Shown: positions 1 to 8,093 of the stretch, one piece after another
Numbering within the stretch: position 1 is the stretch's first letter
Layout of the letters: each line of letters begins with the position of its first letter
Assembly (NCBI GenBank): GCA_039028335.1
Contig: JBCCIF010000007.1
Coordinates: forward strand, 1-54,522
Length of the DNA stretch: 54,522 bases
DNA from: JABDKJ01 sp039028335
GTDB taxonomy: Bacteria > Bacteroidota > Bacteroidia > Flavobacteriales_D > JABDKJ01
Reading direction: 5' to 3'
Position numbers and translations under genes: made by a program
Notes under the pieces: generated by a model
The model's database searches: none
Told to the model about the DNA's origin: nothing
Seen by the model: the letters and a program-made list of their open reading frames with translations, nothing else

Positions 1-302
1 AAAAGGAAAAGTTTCAATGCATTGCCCAACTCTTGGTACCAAATAAACTGTTCTGCCAATCGAAAAGCACTGGCCTTTTTGTAATCGCTCAAATGATTCC
101 AAAAACCAAGACTCGTTCCGAATATCGTCCAAATTTTTACAGCTCCTTCACCGAATAAAGAAATATTACAACCAAAGATTACATGAGCGATATCATGCGA
201 CTTAAAAAATGAACGTACCTCATCCGAAAGATCAGCGCTATTGTGACTTAGATGAACTTCATTGTCACGGTAAAATTCCTCCAAGGCTTCTCCAAGTGTC
301 AT
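1..302 (-). CDS. Coq4-like protein, N-terminal part (cut by window edge)
   Basis: An open frame runs from an ATG at 300-302 off the left edge, giving about 100 residues, so the C-terminus is missing. Near residues 35-60 it reads SHDIAHVIFGCNISLFGEG followed by a Trp-rich stretch. The HD-x-x-H-V core resembles the HDxxH signature of the Coq4 family (ubiquinone biosynthesis scaffold) and its bacterial relatives. No signal peptide is visible, so it is probably cytoplasmic. It lies 62 bases downstream of the CDGSH-GltB gene on the same strand and could be the last gene of that unit. The frame is convincing. The family call rests on one motif region and is moderate; Bacteroidota make menaquinone, so a ubiquinone role should not be assumed. 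Confidence 0.6.
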   Translation of the reverse strand, partial: MTLGEALEEFYRDNEVHLSHNSADLSDEVRSFFKSHDIAHVIFGCNISLFGEGAVKIWTIFGTSLGFWNHLSDYKKASAFRLAEQFIWYQELGNALKLFL

Positions 303-364
303 AGTTGAAGATATTCAAATTATCACATTTACCCTAAGTCAAAATCTCAACTTCTGACCAATAA

Positions 365-1885
365 TTAGTCCTTAGAAAAACCAGCAAATTTAATTCCCGT
401 AAGGTCGGCCATTTCCTTTTTCCAAGTCGTTATGTCTTTTTGATTGAACTTGTTTAAGTGATCGTGACCACATGCCCTTGCCATTACTTTCATCAATTCT
501 GTTGAAGCATTGAAAAAATTCGAAAGCTGCTTAGCTGATTTATCGACATTCAACAATTTTCTCAATTCAGGTTTTTGAGTTGCTACTCCTGCCGGACAGT
601 TATTTGTATTGCACATGCGAGCTGCGACACATCCTATTGATTGCAAAGCCGAATTTGAAACAGCAATTCCATCCGCTCCCAAGGCCATCGCCTTAATAAA
701 GTCATCAGGAACACGCAATCCTCCCGTTATGATTAATGTGACATCTTTTCTTCCGACCTTATTAAGATAATGACGCGCGCGGGCAAGAGCTGGAATAGTA
801 GGAACAGATATATTATTTCTAAAAATCAATGGAGCTGCTCCAGTTCCTCCTCCTCTTCCATCTAAAATGATATAATCTGCGCTCGCATCCAAAGCGAATT
901 GAATATCTTCCTCTATATGATTTGCCGATAATTTAAATCCAATTGGAATTCCTCCGGTTATTTCGCGAACCTTGTTCGCAAATGACTTAAAGTCTTCGAC
1001 ACTAACTAAATCATCAAATGTAGGAGGCGAAACTGCAGGAGTTCCTTCCTCCAATTTTCTTACTTCAGCAATTTTTCCTACTACTTTGTTTCCAGAAAGA
1101 TGGCCACCAGTACCCGTTTTTGCACCTTGTCCGCCTTTAAAATGAAAGGCTTGGACTTTCTTCAATTTTTCCCATTCAAATCCAAACTTGGCTGAAGCCA
1201 ACTCATAGAAGTATTTAGAATTTGATTCTTGCTCTTCTTCCAACATACCTCCTTCACCAGAACATATACCTGTTCCTGCCATTTCTGCCCCTTTGGACAA
1301 CGAAATCTTGGCTTCCTCTGACAAGGCTCCAAAACTCATATCCGAAACAAATAATGGTATATCCAATTTCAAAGGTTTCTCTGCATTGGGACCTATGATT
1401 AATTCCGATCCAACAGAAACATCTTCCATCAGCGGTTTAGTGGCCATCTGAGCAGCAAGTAGCTGAATATCATTCCATCTAGGAAGTTCGGGAATGGGAA
1501 CACCCATTGCCCCCATTTCGCCATGATGACCTGTTTTAGTCAATCCATCGCTTGCCAAAGACTTGATATAGGCTAATGTAGGCTCTTCTTTTGTTGACTG
1601 ATTGGCAGATGGAGCAGCAGGCGCTGTCTCCTTTTCTGCATCCATATCAATTTTTGCATGTGTTCCATCGCAATAAGGTGGGTTTTTCGTTTGCTTACAC
1701 ATACAAAGATAGGCCTCACCACTTTCTTCAGCTTCGAATTTGAGCGGGGTTATATCAGTTGTTCTGTGAGAGCCATCGCAATAAGGTTGATTAGCACTTA
1801 AGCCACAGGCACACCAGTATTTTTCTTCTCCTTTATTGAGTTCAACTTTGATTGGTTTGTTATCGGCTATTGTCGGTTTAACCAT
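365..1885 (-). CDS. CDGSH iron-sulfur / glutamate synthase-like FMN protein
   Basis: A 506-residue fusion. The N-terminus carries two CDGSH motifs (C25, C27, C36, H40 and C61, C63, C72, H76), each matching CxC-x2-S/T-x3-P-x-C-D-G-S/T-H, which binds a [2Fe-2S] cluster with 3Cys-1His ligation. A linker rich in Ala, Glu and Pro follows. Residues from about 130 to the end resemble the FMN-binding synthase domain of GltB, with glycine-rich phosphate-binding stretches (DGRGGGTGAAPL, TGGLRVPDD) and a Cys-containing segment (CNTNNCPAGVATQ) like the 3Fe-4S site of glutamate synthases. The amidotransferase and GltD parts are absent, so it is not a complete glutamate synthase. It is probably a cytoplasmic redox flavoprotein of unknown substrate. 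It overlaps the upstream DUF5996 gene by 8 bases, which supports cotranscription with it and the pirin gene. Confidence 0.9.
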   Translation of the reverse strand: MVKPTIADNKPIKVELNKGEEKYWCACGLSANQPYCDGSHRTTDITPLKFEAEESGEAYLCMCKQTKNPPYCDGTHAKIDMDAEKETAPAAPSANQSTKEEPTLAYIKSLASDGLTKTGHHGEMGAMGVPIPELPRWNDIQLLAAQMATKPLMEDVSVGSELIIGPNAEKPLKLDIPLFVSDMSFGALSEEAKISLSKGAEMAGTGICSGEGGMLEEEQESNSKYFYELASAKFGFEWEKLKKVQAFHFKGGQGAKTGTGGHLSGNKVVGKIAEVRKLEEGTPAVSPPTFDDLVSVEDFKSFANKVREITGGIPIGFKLSANHIEEDIQFALDASADYIILDGRGGGTGAAPLIFRNNISVPTIPALARARHYLNKVGRKDVTLIITGGLRVPDDFIKAMALGADGIAVSNSALQSIGCVAARMCNTNNCPAGVATQKPELRKLLNVDKSAKQLSNFFNASTELMKVMARACGHDHLNKFNQKDITTWKKEMADLTGIKFAGFSKD

Positions 1886-2798
1886 GATTAATTTCTAAAT
1901 TTTTCCTTTTCCAATTTGAAGTTTCTGCTGCTGCATCATAGGTACTTTGTAAAAATGACATCAACATACCTTCAGGATCTGCAGCACGCTGAACGTCTTC
2001 GTATTTTAAAAAGTATTCGTCCATTTCTTCGCTATAAAATGCTTGTTTGGGCTGTACTTTTTGTTTTCCAAATTCCGGATCGCTTGGGTAAGCATATGCA
2101 TAAAATGCAGGATGAGGAAAATCCTTTCCTCCGGGCCAAAATCCTGCACTGCTCACTTCTTTTGAATAGGCTTCTTGCATTACATCCAAAGGCATATTAG
2201 GCATTCCGCCCTGGTGAAGAGGAGCATTATTTCCTGAAAAGCGTGTGACCGCCAAATCAAAAGCTCCCCAGAAGAGGTGAACTGGACTTACTTTACCCAC
2301 AAAATCGCTTCGAAACTGAGAAAACACTTCATTGGATTTCAGCATTGCTTGCCAAATGCTGTAAGCTGCGCTTTCGTCATAAGCCTTGTTGACTGTATTC
2401 TCCGCAAAGGGAATGGCTGGATCAATTTCGTTGGGGCGCGCATGAATCTTAACATGAATACCTAATTGATCCAATTTCACAAAGAGTTCACGATAAAAAT
2501 CAGCTACTGTTCTTGGTTTCAAATCCATGGAAAGAGACCCAGCGTTGGAGCACTCGACAAAAAGTTGATGCCGTTTGAAATCAAAATCAATTTGAAATAT
2601 CCTCCCTTCAAAGGGAATGGCTTGTGTGCTGAATCCTCTAGGACTGACATAGAGAGGAACATGCCAAGAGTGGTTTTGCCAAGGCATTGTCTTAAGTCTA
2701 ATTTTTCCGACTATCTGAATCCATTGGTGCAAGGTCTCTAATGTGTCTTTGACCTCATTGAAATCCAAAATTGGCCAAGTATGTTTGTTCTCTTTCAT
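1878..2798 (-). CDS. DUF5996 family protein
   Basis: A 306-residue soluble protein without a signal peptide. It begins with a Trp-rich segment (residues 24-70, including the LHQWIQIVGKIRLKTMPWQNH region) followed by the VPLYVSPRGF segment, which I recognise as typical of DUF5996. The C-terminal half has conserved-looking HLFWGAFDLAVTRFSG and FWPGGKDFPHPAFYAYAYP stretches. The molecular function of the family is unknown to me. The gene lies between a pirin (12-base gap) and the CDGSH-GltB flavoprotein (8-base overlap), so it is probably translated from the same message. The context suggests a small-molecule or redox role, but that is inference only. Confidence 0.85.
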   Translation of the reverse strand: MKENKHTWPILDFNEVKDTLETLHQWIQIVGKIRLKTMPWQNHSWHVPLYVSPRGFSTQAIPFEGRIFQIDFDFKRHQLFVECSNAGSLSMDLKPRTVADFYRELFVKLDQLGIHVKIHARPNEIDPAIPFAENTVNKAYDESAAYSIWQAMLKSNEVFSQFRSDFVGKVSPVHLFWGAFDLAVTRFSGNNAPLHQGGMPNMPLDVMQEAYSKEVSSAGFWPGGKDFPHPAFYAYAYPSDPEFGKQKVQPKQAFYSEEMDEYFLKYEDVQRAADPEGMLMSFLQSTYDAAAETSNWKRKNLEINHG

Positions 2799-2810
2799 TT
2801 TTAAGTATGT

Positions 2811-3674
2811 TTAAAATTCTTCAATAAGCACACCCATCTTCCCTACTTGTGCATCGCGCAGGGCTTCCAAGACTTCAGTTTGAGTGTTCATCACAAAAGG
2901 GCCGTAAGAAGTAACTTCTTCTTCAATAGGTTCACCAGATAAAACTATAAATCGTGTATCCTCCAAAATTTCAAGCTGAATATCTCCTTCCATCCGCTTG
3001 TACCAAATCATATCTTTACTTCCTGCTTTTTGCCCATCAGATTCAAGTGCTCCATTCAACACATAAACCAAAACATTATAGGATTCTGGAATGGGCAAAG
3101 AAAGACTAGATCCGGCCTGGGCAAATCCGCGCAATAATATCTGAGGACTGTATGTCTTTGCGGGGCCTTTTACACCTTTAAATTCACCGGCTACTACCCC
3201 TATCTCTGCCTTGTCAAAATTCAATTTAGGTGTTTCTTCATCGGATAGCGGCAGATAATAAGGTTGTTCCATTTTATATGTAGAAGGCGTATTTACCCAA
3301 AATTGAATAAACTCATTTTCACCTCCATTTTCTGCTAAGTCTGCACCAGGTCTTTCGCTATGTGTAATTCCCCGGCCTGCATGCATCCATTGAGTTCCAC
3401 CAGCTTCCACAACCGCATCATTTCCAAGTGAATCGCGATGATGTACACTTCCTTGAAATACAAAAGTGACTGGAGAAAAGCCGCGATGCGGATGAGGCCC
3501 AACCCCAACTTCGCTTTGCTTGTTTCCACCTTTTAAGGGACTATTCCAATGGTGAATCAATAGAAAAGGATCAATCTGATCGAGTTCTCCAAATGGCAAA
3601 GGTTGGTCCAAAAGATGACCTCCCATATTTACTTTTTGTGCCGGTAAAAGGGCTCTTACACTTTTCTTTTTCAT
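2811..3674 (-). CDS. Pirin family protein
   Basis: A 287-residue bicupin of normal pirin length. The pirin metal site is visible: H61 and H63 in GPHPHRGF, then H105 and E107 in GRGITHSE, matching the 2His + His/Glu ligands of human pirin and bacterial YhhW, a quercetin 2,3-dioxygenase in vitro. The C-terminal pirin_C cupin follows (PIPESYNVLVYVLNGALE). No signal peptide, so cytoplasmic. The substrate in this organism is unknown; pirins have been linked to stress responses and to dioxygenase activity on phenolics. It is the first gene of the pirin-DUF5996-CDGSH unit. A Crp/Fnr-type regulator gene ends 74 bases upstream, and overlapping inverted repeats lie in the gap, which suggests local control. 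Confidence 0.93.
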   Translation of the reverse strand: MKKKSVRALLPAQKVNMGGHLLDQPLPFGELDQIDPFLLIHHWNSPLKGGNKQSEVGVGPHPHRGFSPVTFVFQGSVHHRDSLGNDAVVEAGGTQWMHAGRGITHSERPGADLAENGGENEFIQFWVNTPSTYKMEQPYYLPLSDEETPKLNFDKAEIGVVAGEFKGVKGPAKTYSPQILLRGFAQAGSSLSLPIPESYNVLVYVLNGALESDGQKAGSKDMIWYKRMEGDIQLEILEDTRFIVLSGEPIEEEVTSYGPFVMNTQTEVLEALRDAQVGKMGVLIEEF

Positions 3675-3710
3675 GTATTGTGAATTTTATCTTATCAAAG
3701 ATCACAAATT

Positions 3711-3739
3711 CACCAATCAGGTGCATTCACCTATGTGAA
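3711..3739. promoter_or_regulatory. Overlapping inverted repeats upstream of the pirin gene
   Basis: Three nested palindromes occur within 29 bases: CACC-N5-GGTG (3711-3723), GGTG-N4-CACC (3720-3731) and TTCAC-N4-GTGAA (3726-3739). They lie 37-65 bases upstream of the pirin start and just beyond the stop of the Crp/Fnr-type gene. A TTCAC/GTGAA half-site is compatible with a Crp/Fnr-type dimer, so this is a candidate operator for the neighbouring regulator. The repeat is seen directly; its function is inferred. Confidence 0.35.
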
Positions 3740-3748
3740 GAAATGCAG

Positions 3749-4285
3749 TTAACTAGAACGCGCAATTTTCCCTCTCAACGTACTCAATGTTTGTGGAGTA
3801 ACTCCCAAAAATGAAGCGATCATTCTTTGCGGAATGCGATGATGGAGATCTGGATAGGTTTTAATGAAATAGTGATAGCGATCTATTGCAGGAGCTCCCA
3901 TAAGCATGAGCACTCTTCTTTGCAGACGTCCAATTCTTCGGTAAAGTAATTGAGCATTCTGCATGATCTCTTGCTTGCTTAGATTCGCCTTAAACAAACA
4001 ATCATTATCGAAAAAAGTTAAGGTAGAGTCTTCCAAACAATCTATAAAGAGCTGAACTGGCTGATCGTATTCCATGGCTTCAAGATCTGCAATGAACCAT
4101 CCTTCCGGTGCAAACATGTATATGTGTTCTTTTCCTTTACTATCTATGATATAGCTTCTTAAGAGACCTTTTTCGACAAAGATCGCTGAAGGAGAAGGGT
4201 CATGCGCTCTTTGAACAATATCATTCTTCTGAAAAGTCTTGGTCTTTGCTTTAGGATCGAATTTTAAGAGCTCTTCAATTTTCAT
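3749..4285 (-). CDS. Crp/Fnr family transcriptional regulator
   Basis: A 178-residue protein, shorter than E. coli CRP but usual for Bacteroidota members. Residues 15-110 form the cyclic-nucleotide-binding-like beta barrel (IFVEKGLLRSYIIDSKGKEHI, FAPEGWFIADLEA). A dimerisation helix follows (LYRRIGRLQRRVLMLM), and residues about 150-175 form a winged helix (RIPQRMIASFLGVTPQTLSTLRGKI). No Fnr-type N-terminal Cys cluster is present, so it does not appear to sense oxygen through an Fe-S cluster. The effector is unknown. It sits directly upstream of the pirin operon with candidate half-sites between them, so local regulation is plausible. Confidence 0.92.
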   Translation of the reverse strand: MKIEELLKFDPKAKTKTFQKNDIVQRAHDPSPSAIFVEKGLLRSYIIDSKGKEHIYMFAPEGWFIADLEAMEYDQPVQLFIDCLEDSTLTFFDNDCLFKANLSKQEIMQNAQLLYRRIGRLQRRVLMLMGAPAIDRYHYFIKTYPDLHHRIPQRMIASFLGVTPQTLSTLRGKIARSS

Positions 4286-4313
4286 AGAAATCCAAAATTA
4301 AACGACTTGCATT

Positions 4314-5141
4314 TTATTCGGTCAAGACGAAGGTTTCCCAACCATCATAGTCACCCTTATATTTTATAGCAAGCTCTCGCAAAGTAGAGCTGATTGCATT
4401 TATGGAATTGATATCCACTTTATCCTTCCTATTAATAAGCATTTCAAAGGGTAAAGCATATCCTTGCCTTTCTTCTGAAGACTCGATCTCGAAGCCCAAT
4501 TTTTTAATTTCCTCTGAACATTTTTCCATATCGTTTCGAGATGAAAAGTACAGCCAATGATCTACTCGTCTTGCCTCCGTTAAAGGATCTCCAGCCTCTT
4601 CTAGCCTCCGAACAACGGCTAAATCGGACATGTAATTGAGCGTAGCATCATTCGGGTAAATAAATTCGCGGTAATAGGTCCAACTGGAATCGGCTTTCAG
4701 ATTGACATAGAACTCTTGCCCAGGGAATTCACGCTCGTAGAAATAATTTAATTTCTCTTCCAAGCCTTGAGGTCTTTTCACATAGAAATATTCTAATCGT
4801 TGTTTGTCATACATGAATGACCCGACCAAAATGTATTCTGTTTCTGAAGCAACAAAACGTTCAAGTTCATCGCCAACTTGATGCAACAATGCAAAAGTGT
4901 CATTTTCCGGAAATCCATCTTCTCGGCTGGTTTCATAATTGATTCCCGTGACCAAGACATGAGGAAATGCAGTAATAGGCGCCCCTTCAATTAAATCCAA
5001 CCTTACAGTGGTTGAACCAGGTTTGCCATTGTCATATGTTGCAATATAACTATCCCAATGCTCAGTGCTATTCTGCGCAAAAGAATGATTAAAGAGCATC
5101 ACAATTGTCACCAATAAGGTGTACACAGATTTAGTCTTCAC
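4314..5141 (-). CDS. Secreted DUF695 / RraB-like protein
   Basis: 275 residues. The N-terminus is a signal peptide (a Lys-containing start, a hydrophobic run, then SFAQ near residue 22). Residues about 28-160 fit DUF695 (EHWDSYIATYDNGKPGS, then a FPHVLVTGINY strand). Residues about 185-275 resemble the RraB fold (EARRVDHWLYFSSRNDMEKC and a Gly-Trp-Glu C-terminus). RraB is known as a cytosolic inhibitor of RNase E, but the signal peptide would place this protein outside the cytoplasm, so the RNase role should not be transferred. It ends 28 bases upstream of the Crp/Fnr-type start and could share its transcript. Function unknown. Confidence 0.8.
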   Translation of the reverse strand: MKTKSVYTLLVTIVMLFNHSFAQNSTEHWDSYIATYDNGKPGSTTVRLDLIEGAPITAFPHVLVTGINYETSREDGFPENDTFALLHQVGDELERFVASETEYILVGSFMYDKQRLEYFYVKRPQGLEEKLNYFYEREFPGQEFYVNLKADSSWTYYREFIYPNDATLNYMSDLAVVRRLEEAGDPLTEARRVDHWLYFSSRNDMEKCSEEIKKLGFEIESSEERQGYALPFEMLINRKDKVDINSINAISSTLRELAIKYKGDYDGWETFVLTE

Positions 5142-5214
5142 AGCTCAAACTTTTTAATTCTTCAATGACTGAATTCTATTCTCTTTGTTTTCGCTTTTTC
5201 AAATTTTGACAAAG

Positions 5215-5712
5215 CTAATTCAAACTAAACTTAAGCAATTCTAATCGATCAAATCTAATTCGCTCTAGACTTCTTTTCTGTTTGACATATAAAAATGACT
5301 TGAATATCAGGCTTGCCGAAATCCATTTTGGCAGTCTCGATTGCATCTCTTTTTGTTTTGCTTTTAAAAAGTGCTTCAAAACAATATCATTTAGATGCTC
5401 AGCCTCGAAATGCTTTCTTAATTCTTTTCTTTTGCTCTTTGTTTGTTTCGAGGCTTCTATTATTCCTTTAGTTTTTGTGGCTTCAAGAAAAGATAAATCA
5501 TCCTTCCAAAATAAATTCTCATCTGAAAGAACCAAATTGATCTCTTGAATTTGATGTGTTTCTATGAGATCACTTAACTGCCCTACCGTCTCTTGATCTA
5601 AATAAATCGAATTTGCCAAGGATGAAAAATAAAAATTCTCAACCCTGGTAATACGATCAATCTCCATTTCAAGATGATCGGTAGGACAAATAAAATAAAG
5701 TTTCTTCCGCAT
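5215..5712 (-). CDS. Uncharacterised protein, last gene of the probable zinc operon
   Basis: 165 residues, not recognised. It has no signal peptide or membrane segment. It opens with a beta strand (KLYFICPTDHLE), includes an acidic to mixed middle, and has a Lys/Arg-rich C-terminal half (KSKRKELRKHF, KAKQKEMQSRLPKW, KQKRSLERIRFDRLELLKF) likely to be helical. The start codon abuts the stop of the SnoaL-like gene with no gap, so translational coupling is likely. Its place at the end of a CobW/FolE/DUF1826 operon suggests a job under zinc limitation. It is not an obvious copy of a zinc enzyme. Confidence 0.8.
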   Translation of the reverse strand: MRKKLYFICPTDHLEMEIDRITRVENFYFSSLANSIYLDQETVGQLSDLIETHQIQEINLVLSDENLFWKDDLSFLEATKTKGIIEASKQTKSKRKELRKHFEAEHLNDIVLKHFLKAKQKEMQSRLPKWISASLIFKSFLYVKQKRSLERIRFDRLELLKFSLN

Positions 5713-6186
5713 TTATGCTAATGCCTGCGGATTATAAGGAAAAGAAGAGTGATGCAAATCTATTTTTAAATTTCCCTCTTTTAATTTATATCCAAAAGTA
5801 AATTCAACTTTCGCCTCATTTCCTTCCAAATCAGTAAAAAAATAATTACCCATTGCCAAAGCACGATTTTCTTCTAAAATGAATCCAGCATTTTCGAAAC
5901 GCACTTTTGTCCAGGGTTGAATTGCAAATCCCTTGTCTTCTTGACACGCTCTATTCTCACCTGCAATAAAATAAGAAAGGGCCTCCCCTTTGCTAGGCCT
6001 GAATTGTTCAATTGCACATTTAGTGGGTTTGAACAAAACGGAACCGTCTTCAAAGGCATAAAGCTTATCTAGAAAACTTCCTGCAAATTGCTCACATGCC
6101 GATCTATCATCTTTAAGAGACCCTATCCTTACTACTCCAGCACCCCATTCATCTTGAGCTGCTAGTACTTGATCTTTTGTTATCAT
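5713..6186 (-). CDS. SnoaL/NTF2-like protein of the zinc operon
   Basis: 157 residues without a signal peptide. The pattern of an N-terminal helix (TKDQVLAAQDEWGAGVVRIG), a helix ending in a compact hydrophobic stretch, and a long antiparallel sheet ending in NLKIDLHHSSFPYNP suggests the SnoaL/NTF2-like fold. From memory, proteins with this start and this LHHSS-PYNP end lie next to COG0523 GTPases in other bacteria and are sometimes labelled phosphoribosyl-AMP cyclohydrolase, although they lack the HisI Cys pattern. I therefore do not call it hisI. It follows the CobW gene by 12 bases and abuts the next gene. A role in zinc limitation is inferred from context. Confidence 0.8.
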   Translation of the reverse strand: MITKDQVLAAQDEWGAGVVRIGSLKDDRSACEQFAGSFLDKLYAFEDGSVLFKPTKCAIEQFRPSKGEALSYFIAGENRACQEDKGFAIQPWTKVRFENAGFILEENRALAMGNYFFTDLEGNEAKVEFTFGYKLKEGNLKIDLHHSSFPYNPQALA

Positions 6187-6198
6187 TTATTTATCTAT

Positions 6199-7422
6199 TT
6201 AAATTAATGCTTTTACTCTTTGAACTGGCCATTCATCTTCTCCACCATCTTTCCAAATACCTCGATCTGCCTCTTCTTCTGAAATCAAACAGGAATCCAA
6301 ATCGCCTCTCATGGATTCCTCATCCAACTCTTGTCCAATGAAAACGATTTCATTTTTCCGATCTCCGTATGTGCCGTCCCAACCAGATTCTATCGATCCT
6401 TGGTTCTCAATAAATGAGGCATAATGAATGCGCTCTTGGAAGGGCATACTGCTCCACCAGACTCCTGCGCTATCGGCCTTTAGTGATCCACCTGCTTGTC
6501 CCCAGATCAACGCTTGATCTGGCCGAGAAGAAATCCAAAACAAACCCTTACTGCGTATAATATTGGTCGGAAACTTTGTTTGGACATACTCCCAAAATCG
6601 GTGCGCATGGAAAGGCTTTTTGCTTCTATATACAAAAGAACTTATTCCATATTCCTCAGTCTCTGGAGTATGTTCTTCTTTTTGCAGTTCTTCTATCCAT
6701 CCTGCATTCTGCTCGGCTTCTTCAAAATTAAATAGTCCAGTATTCAATATTTGTTTAGGATCGATTTTGCTGTAGCTGCTTTCAACTAATTTTGCAGAGG
6801 GATTTAACTTTTGTATGAAAGCCCGTAAAAAGCCCATTGCTTCTTTATCCACCAAATCAGCTTTGTTCAATACAATGACATTGGCAAATTCAATTTGATC
6901 AGTCAAGAGATTTACAATGGTTCGATAATCTCCTTCCATATCAGTGAGATCCCGATCCATCAAGGTTTCAGGACTACCAAAGTCCTTGAAAAAATTAAAG
7001 GCATCAACAACAGTCACCATGGTATCCACATAACTAAATTGCGAGAGGTCTATTCCGTTTTCCTCATCGATAAAACTAAAGGTCTGTGCCACGGGAATGG
7101 GCTCGCTAATTCCGGTACTCTCGATCAATAAGTAATCGAATCGCTTTTCTCTTGCCAAACGCTCAACTTCGATCATCAAATCTTCTCTTAAAGTACAGCA
7201 AATACATCCATTGCTCATCTCAACTAATTTTTCCTCCGTACGAGAGAGAACATTTTCATTTTTAACTAGTTCAGCGTCTACATTTACCTCACTCATATCA
7301 TTGACAATAACCGCGACTTTTAGCCCTTCTTTGTTATGAAGAACATGGTTCAATAAGGTTGTTTTCCCAGCACCAAGAAAACCACTTAGTACAGTGACAG
7401 GTAATTTTGGGAATGTGTTCAT
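6199..7422 (-). CDS. COG0523/CobW-family GTPase (ZigA-type putative zinc metallochaperone)
   Basis: 407 residues, full length for the G3E family. Visible motifs are the Walker A GFLGAGKT at 14-21, the metal-binding CxCC (C73, C75, C76 in NGCICCTLRE), a glutamate-bearing ESTGISEP switch, and the NKADLVD guanine-specificity motif. The C-terminal CobW_C domain starts near residue 265 (GISSFVYRSKKPFHAHRFWEYV). Known members of the zinc-linked subgroup (ZagA, ZigA, ZNG1) use GTP to load zinc into client proteins during deficiency. The surrounding genes (FolE, DUF1826, a Fur-type regulator) are the classic company of that subgroup, so zinc is more likely than cobalt. Its start overlaps the previous stop by 4 bases. 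Confidence 0.93.
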   Translation of the reverse strand: MNTFPKLPVTVLSGFLGAGKTTLLNHVLHNKEGLKVAVIVNDMSEVNVDAELVKNENVLSRTEEKLVEMSNGCICCTLREDLMIEVERLAREKRFDYLLIESTGISEPIPVAQTFSFIDEENGIDLSQFSYVDTMVTVVDAFNFFKDFGSPETLMDRDLTDMEGDYRTIVNLLTDQIEFANVIVLNKADLVDKEAMGFLRAFIQKLNPSAKLVESSYSKIDPKQILNTGLFNFEEAEQNAGWIEELQKEEHTPETEEYGISSFVYRSKKPFHAHRFWEYVQTKFPTNIIRSKGLFWISSRPDQALIWGQAGGSLKADSAGVWWSSMPFQERIHYASFIENQGSIESGWDGTYGDRKNEIVFIGQELDEESMRGDLDSCLISEEEADRGIWKDGGEDEWPVQRVKALI

Positions 7423-8093
7423 TTCTTTAAATTTTCTAAATCAATTATTTCAAGTTTATCCGATCTAGAGAGGGAACCAGGATTAATTCCAGGTTCTCCT
7501 TCAGGTATCGATTCATTCAATTCTTTATAGTATTCAATCCATGCAGGAAAAAAAATTTTGCTCATCGGGTCTTTAAAAGTCATTGGAGCTAAATCGAAAA
7601 AAGGCTCTTCATTATTTGCATCTAAGAAGCATTCATAAATTAGTTCACTGCAATACCACTTGCCATTATCTATGAGAAATTCAGGATCATATGGCTCGCC
7701 TATCATGCTCAAAGCCCTTCGAACGGCTTTCTTAGTGACTTCCAAATACTCTTCCTTTACTCGGCCTAATACACTGTTTCTTATGTGCATCACATCGCCA
7801 CTTCGCTCAAGAAAATGTTCAATGCTGTTTATTTGAACAGCTGTTCCAATAGCCTCTAGAACCATTAAAGAGTCGTTCCATTCTACAATCATACCACAAT
7901 GGGAAAAATCTCTCCCTTGAACACCATAAGTCACAGCCTCTATTGCATCACATAACTCTCCACAATTGAGGTCTTGAAAAAGCAAATCTCCAGACTTAAA
8001 AAATTGTTCTTCTTGGCCATTCACCGCTATTATGCGTAGGCAAAAGCAAATTAGTAGGAAGTGAATTCTATTCATTCTATTTACGAACTTCAA
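7419..8093 (-). CDS. YiiX-like permuted NlpC/P60-type cysteine hydrolase, secreted
   Basis: 224 residues with an N-terminal hydrophobic signal (about residues 8-26). The circularly permuted papain-like order is visible: SGDLLFQ near 35, the catalytic His in DFSHCGMIV (H65), and the catalytic Cys in KWYCSELIYE (C148), with PYDPEF between them. YiiX/YebB-type enzymes (formerly DUF830) are predicted amidases or peptidases acting in the envelope; the substrate here is unknown. The first Met overlaps the DUF1826 stop by 4 bases, and M7 is an alternative start. The 3' end overlaps the CobW start by 4 bases, so it is firmly part of the operon. Cell-wall amidases also occur in some zinc-repressed operons, which makes an envelope role plausible. 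Confidence 0.87.
   Translation of the reverse strand: MKFVNRMNRIHFLLICFCLRIIAVNGQEEQFFKSGDLLFQDLNCGELCDAIEAVTYGVQGRDFSHCGMIVEWNDSLMVLEAIGTAVQINSIEHFLERSGDVMHIRNSVLGRVKEEYLEVTKKAVRRALSMIGEPYDPEFLIDNGKWYCSELIYECFLDANNEEPFFDLAPMTFKDPMSKIFFPAWIEYYKELNESIPEGEPGINPGSLSRSDKLEIIDLENLKK

Noticed and set aside
5713..6186. Naming the SnoaL-like gene hisI
   Set aside because: Similar proteins beside COG0523 genes are sometimes labelled phosphoribosyl-AMP cyclohydrolase, but the Cys and metal motifs of HisI are missing and the fold looks like SnoaL.
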